From DIGJ01 sp036658435 (GTDB lineage Bacteria > Bacillota > Clostridia > Lachnospirales > Lachnospiraceae): a DNA stretch of 64,000 nt. Every line of letters begins with the position of its first letter. Positions within the stretch are counted from its first letter, which is position 1. The DNA lies in NCBI GenBank assembly GCA_036658435.1, contig JAVXEO010000004.1, positions 1 to 64,000 of the forward strand. Reading direction: 5' to 3'. Made by a program: the position numbers and the translations under genes. Under the pieces are notes generated by a model, which was not told where the DNA came from, made no database searches, and worked only from the letters and a program-made list of their open reading frames with translations. Of the stretch, positions 63,603 through 64,000 are shown in pieces.

Positions 63603-64000
63603 ATGAAAAAAGAAGAATTGAATTTAGCGGATGCTATTTTGGCGGAACAAGAAAAGAATAAGTATGTTGTAATCGGTGTAACCTTGATGAATATAATTTT
63701 GGCAATTTCCTATTTTATTGAAGTTGTAAAAGGTGCTCGTTCCATGGCATCCTATTTAATAGTAGCAGTTGGGTGTTTATTTCCTACTATTATCTATTTG
63801 TTTATTTATTTCAGGAAAAAAGAATCCATAGGAGTTCGCTATATTACAACTATTGGTTTTTGCATATTATATGGTTATATTATGCTTACAACAAAAGAAA
63901 GTATTGCTTTTTGTTACATACTATTGATATTTACTTTATTGACAATATATGGTGATTTGAAATTATCATACAGTTGTAGTATTTATTCGGTACTTCTTAA
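63603..64000 (+). CDS. N-terminal part of a multi-pass membrane protein, probably a signalling receptor
   Basis: Open frame of 132 codons running off the window, starting MKKEELNLADAILAEQEKNK behind GGGAGAG. After this charged cytoplasmic start come at least four hydrophobic segments (about 22-38, 49-68, 80-95 and 104-117), joined by short basic loops such as YFRKKESIGVRY. I recall similar N-terminal membrane domains in Lachnospiraceae ahead of chemoreceptor or GGDEF modules, but the output domain lies outside the window, so this is a guess. Confidence 0.65.
   Translation, partial: MKKEELNLADAILAEQEKNKYVVIGVTLMNIILAISYFIEVVKGARSMASYLIVAVGCLFPTIIYLFIYFRKKESIGVRYITTIGFCILYGYIMLTTKESIAFCYILLIFTLLTIYGDLKLSYSCSIYSVLL

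Noticed and set aside
1..64000. Mobile elements, CRISPR arrays, tRNA or rRNA genes, phage or defence islands
   Set aside because: No transposase, integrase, regularly spaced repeats, tRNA-like cloverleaf or toxin-antitoxin pair was recognised on either strand; codon use and gene content look uniform.

Overview
The window looks like chromosomal DNA of a low-GC, anaerobic, endospore-forming Clostridia, most likely Lachnospiraceae. The evidence is a spoIIA-sigF-spoVA block, two strictly anaerobic glycyl-radical systems (class III ribonucleotide reductase and a PFL-like enzyme), strong AGGAGG ribosome-binding sites, and a large uncharacterised operon of a type I recall mainly from Lachnospiraceae. 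I saw no tRNA, rRNA, CRISPR array, insertion sequence, integrase or phage gene. This is housekeeping and niche-adaptation chromosome, not a mobile island.

Left part (1-24.6 kb). A broken pyrC, a Nudix protein with a degenerate motif, rarA and a YigZ-family gene are followed by a class A penicillin-binding protein. The sporulation block then runs on the minus strand: spoIIAA-spoIIAB-sigF, a 49-residue membrane ORF, and spoVAA-AB-AC-AD-AE. Upstream of it lie a zinc-ribbon/TPR membrane protein with a 46-residue ORF in front, a DUF342 (FapA-like) protein and valS. Next comes a four-gene minus-strand operon (16.6-23.5 kb). It encodes a 1180-residue protein, a divergent Hsp70-like protein with an altered phosphate-2 loop, a helical repeat protein and a coiled-coil membrane protein. 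This is my best candidate for an undescribed system.

Middle part (23.5-45.4 kb). A CobD/HisC-like aminotransferase is followed by nrdG and nrdD; NrdD carries a fused C-terminal thioredoxin-like domain. Then come a secreted subtilase, a phosphoesterase, a zinc-ribbon protein and purA, a chemoreceptor, an EAL/PAS protein with a degenerate GGDEF domain, and purC-purF-purB. mgtE sits behind a long structured leader and converges on a kdpDE pair with no kdpFABC in view.

Right part (45.5-64 kb). A two-component system, a trpB without trpA, and two secreted 5'-nucleotidase-type enzymes precede a catabolic cluster: ROK kinase, fructose-6-phosphate aldolase, glycyl radical enzyme, its radical SAM activase and a DeoR regulator. 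Three operator-like repeats lie in the divergent promoter region. The gene content fits the anhydrosugar-phosphate (anhydroglycolysis) pathway described for E. coli YbiW/PflD with FsaA/FsaB. A hybrid histidine kinase and the start of a multi-pass membrane protein close the window.
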